Assembly: GCA_028281485.1 (NCBI GenBank)
Contig: JANQJT010000276.1
Span: 1 to 13,300 of the forward strand
Length of the DNA stretch: 13,300 nt
Source: Phycisphaeraceae bacterium
GTDB lineage: Bacteria > Planctomycetota > Phycisphaerae > Phycisphaerales > Zrk34
Reading direction: 5' to 3'
The notes below the pieces were generated by a model. The model was given only the letters and a program-made list of their open reading frames with translations. It was not told the DNA's origin and searched no databases. Below, one piece after another: positions 11,963 through 13,300 of the stretch. The position numbers and the translations under genes were made by a program. Each line of letters begins with the position of its first letter. Position 1 is the first letter of the stretch.

Positions 11963-11997
11963 GCTGAATGTTGAGGGTTCGAGTCCCTTCGCCCGCT
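11925..11997 (+). tRNA. tRNA-Gly, anticodon TCC
   Basis: The 73-nt gene folds as a full cloverleaf: acceptor GCGGGCG (11925-11931) with CGCCCGC (11990-11996), D stem ACTC/GAGT, anticodon stem TCAGC/GCTGA around CTTCCAA with anticodon TCC at 11958-11960, T stem GAGGG/CCCTT (one G-T pair) and loop TTCGAGT. The discriminator is T (11997), normal for bacterial tRNA-Gly. CCA is not encoded. The 5' part up to 11962 comes from the phage, the 3' part from the host. It reads GGA and, by wobble, GGG. Confidence 0.95.
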
Positions 11998-12048
11998 TTT
12001 TCGTGATCCTCGAAGTGTTGTTTCTACTCATTTCTGCATGACCTATTG

Positions 12049-12085
12049 AAAACCGCGCCGACCCGACTGAGTCGACGCGGTTTTT
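12049..12085. terminator. Bidirectional terminator between tRNA-Gly and the PEP-CTERM gene
   Basis: AAAACCGCG (12049-12057) pairs with CGCGGTTTT (12076-12084), with an inner CGAC/GTCG stem. T-runs lie on both strands (12081-12085 on plus; four T on minus). It serves the plus-strand tRNA and the convergent minus-strand gene, whose stop is 24 bases away. Confidence 0.85.
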
Positions 12086-12108
12086 GTTGGAAGGGTTGTC
12101 GTGAACGC

Positions 12109-13300
12109 TTAGCCGTTGCGACGCCGGCGGCCCAGCGCGAGGGTGCCGAGCGTGAGCAGCGCCAGGGCGGCGGGTTCGGGCACGGGCAGGAAGACCTCGC
12201 CGTAGTTCGCCGAGAGCAGGCTGAGGTCGAGCACGTTGACCCAACCGTCGCCGTTGAAGTCGCCGTCGATCCACGAGCCGGGCTGATTGAAGTTGGTGTC
12301 GAGGATGGCGACGTCGTCGTCATCAACGAAGAAGTCGAGATTGGCGTCGCCGAGCAAGGAGACGATGGCCTTGATGCCGCCGTTGCCGGGCTCGTACGTG
12401 ACGGCGAAGCCGAGCAGGTTGGCCGCGTCTGCGAAGACGCCGTTGATCTGATCGAACTCGCCGGAGAAGGTGGAGACGCCGAGGTAGGAGAGGATCGTGA
12501 AGTTGTCGGCGAGTTGGGCGTCGTAGGTCGCGGGCTTGGTGATCTCGAGCGTGCCGTCGATGGTGGCCGTGCCGTTGTAGATGAACAGGGCATCGGACTT
12601 TGAGGATGTGTCGGCATCCAGCGTGACGCGAAGCGTGCCGGTGTCGTCCTGCACGTAGTGCTTGGCGATGGCGTACTGGCCGGTTGTCTCGTCGCCGAGG
12701 TCGAGCGTGCCGTTGGGCCCGATGGTCATCGTGTCCGCCGCGTAGAGCCATCTCGCGGCCGAGGGGCTTTCGAAGCGGTAGGTCGCGTTCTCGATGACCA
12801 CGTCGTCGATGGCCATGACCTGACTCGATTGGTTTTGGGTCAGGGTCAGGTCGCTGCCCGGCAGGCCCTTGACCGTCAGCGAATTGACGGTGACGCTTGT
12901 TGTCGCGGATCCGTTGAGCGTGATCGCTTTGGAAGAAAGGATCATGACATCGGTGGTGCTGTCGGGCGAGGGATCGGCGTGCTGAGGCCGGACCCAGTAG
13001 GCGTCGTCCCATGCGTGCGTCGAGTCGTCGGTGTCACGCCAGTAGATGGTGTTGACGCCCGCGGTCAAGCCGTAGCGGTCGGTCCAGATCGCCAGGTCTG
13101 CCGAGCCGACGACGCCGTCGCCGTTGAAGTCGCCGCGTGTCCACTCGCTGGTGGATTGGCCGACGTTCTGTTGCCAGATGAGGAAGTCCGACGCGTCAAC
13201 CGAGCCGTCGCGGCTGGCGTCGCCCTGGAGGACGAGGGTGAGATCGACGCCGGGGTCGTGGGCGTAGTTGGTCGCCAGGGCGAAGACGGAATCGGTGATG
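12109..13300 (-). CDS. Secreted dockerin-like protein with PEP-CTERM sorting signal (partial, start outside window)
   Basis: The frame is open to the window edge, so 396 C-terminal residues are visible; apparent starts such as TTG 13068 are internal. It contains two dockerin-like pairs of EF-hand calcium loops: one near the visible start (GDASRDGSVDASDFLIW, GDFNGDGVVGSADLAIW) and one near the end (GDANLDFFVDDDDVAILD, GDFNGDGWVNVLDLSLL). Between them lies a beta-rich region (about 90-290) with repeats such as ITLNGSATTSVTVNSLTVKG and FNGTL-type turns, resembling autotransporter-like or carbohydrate-associated beta-helices. The end is VPEP, a hydrophobic helix (AALALLTLGTLALG) and RRRRNG, the PEP-CTERM signal for export and sorting by exosortase. 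Such proteins are common in Phycisphaerae and other planctomycetes. The binding partner or substrate is unknown. Confidence 0.88.
   Translation of the reverse strand, partial: ITDSVFALATNYAHDPGVDLTLVLQGDASRDGSVDASDFLIWQQNVGQSTSEWTRGDFNGDGVVGSADLAIWTDRYGLTAGVNTIYWRDTDDSTHAWDDAYWVRPQHADPSPDSTTDVMILSSKAITLNGSATTSVTVNSLTVKGLPGSDLTLTQNQSSQVMAIDDVVIENATYRFESPSAARWLYAADTMTIGPNGTLDLGDETTGQYAIAKHYVQDDTGTLRVTLDADTSSKSDALFIYNGTATIDGTLEITKPATYDAQLADNFTILSYLGVSTFSGEFDQINGVFADAANLLGFAVTYEPGNGGIKAIVSLLGDANLDFFVDDDDVAILDTNFNQPGSWIDGDFNGDGWVNVLDLSLLSANYGEVFLPVPEPAALALLTLGTLALGRRRRNG

Noticed and set aside
12024..13012. Open frames on both strands over the PEP-CTERM gene
   Set aside because: Ser/Pro/Thr- or Arg/His-rich shadows; the PEP-CTERM/dockerin frame explains the region.

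Overview
The window is GC-rich bacterial chromosome carrying what looks like a complete integrated filamentous phage (inovirus) of about 9.75 kb. The host genes suggest a planctomycete, probably of the class Phycisphaerae. One is a lipoprotein sulfatase of the formylglycine type. Another is a secreted protein with two dockerin-like calcium-binding repeat pairs and a C-terminal PEP-CTERM sorting signal (VPEP, hydrophobic stretch, RRRR). The third is a C-terminal fragment resembling adenylate kinase. This placement is inferred from gene content; no rRNA or other marker is present.

Layout. 1-186: end of an adenylate-kinase-like gene, then a terminator. 343-1791: sulfatase. 1792-2138: no gene seen. 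2139-2216: host promoter and orphaned 5' half of a tRNA-Gly(TCC) gene (attL). 2217-11924: prophage, all genes on the minus strand. 11925-11997: the intact tRNA-Gly(TCC), whose 5' half is phage-derived (attR). 12049-12085: bidirectional terminator. 12109-13300: PEP-CTERM/dockerin protein, cut off by the window edge.

The prophage reads right to left in nearly the order of phage M13. It runs: DNA methyltransferase, small candidate ssDNA-binding protein (pV position), Rep_trans-type replication initiator (pII role), 50-aa membrane peptide (pVII/pIX-like), major coat preprotein (pVIII), terminator, 55-aa membrane peptide, adsorption protein with a 16-glycine linker and C-terminal anchor (pIII), small pVI-like membrane protein, Zot-type assembly ATPase (pI) and lipoprotein secretin (pIV). 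Beyond the secretin lie a DUF2726 nuclease-fold protein, a tyrosine integrase, and an AT-rich cargo gene of MltR/HEPN type with its own promoter. Most genes abut or overlap by a few bases; zot and the secretin overlap by 206 bases in different frames.

Integration is the most unusual part. The 39-bp direct repeat flanking the phage covers the 5' half of the tRNA and stops exactly at the 3' edge of the 7-nt anticodon loop. The phage therefore supplies a new 5' half, and apparently a new promoter, for an essential host tRNA, while the host promoter is left driving a tRNA fragment into the prophage. A consensus-like promoter at the left end of the prophage points outward. In the circular form it would read across attP into the methyltransferase-SSB-Rep operon, so integration would disconnect replication genes from their promoter.
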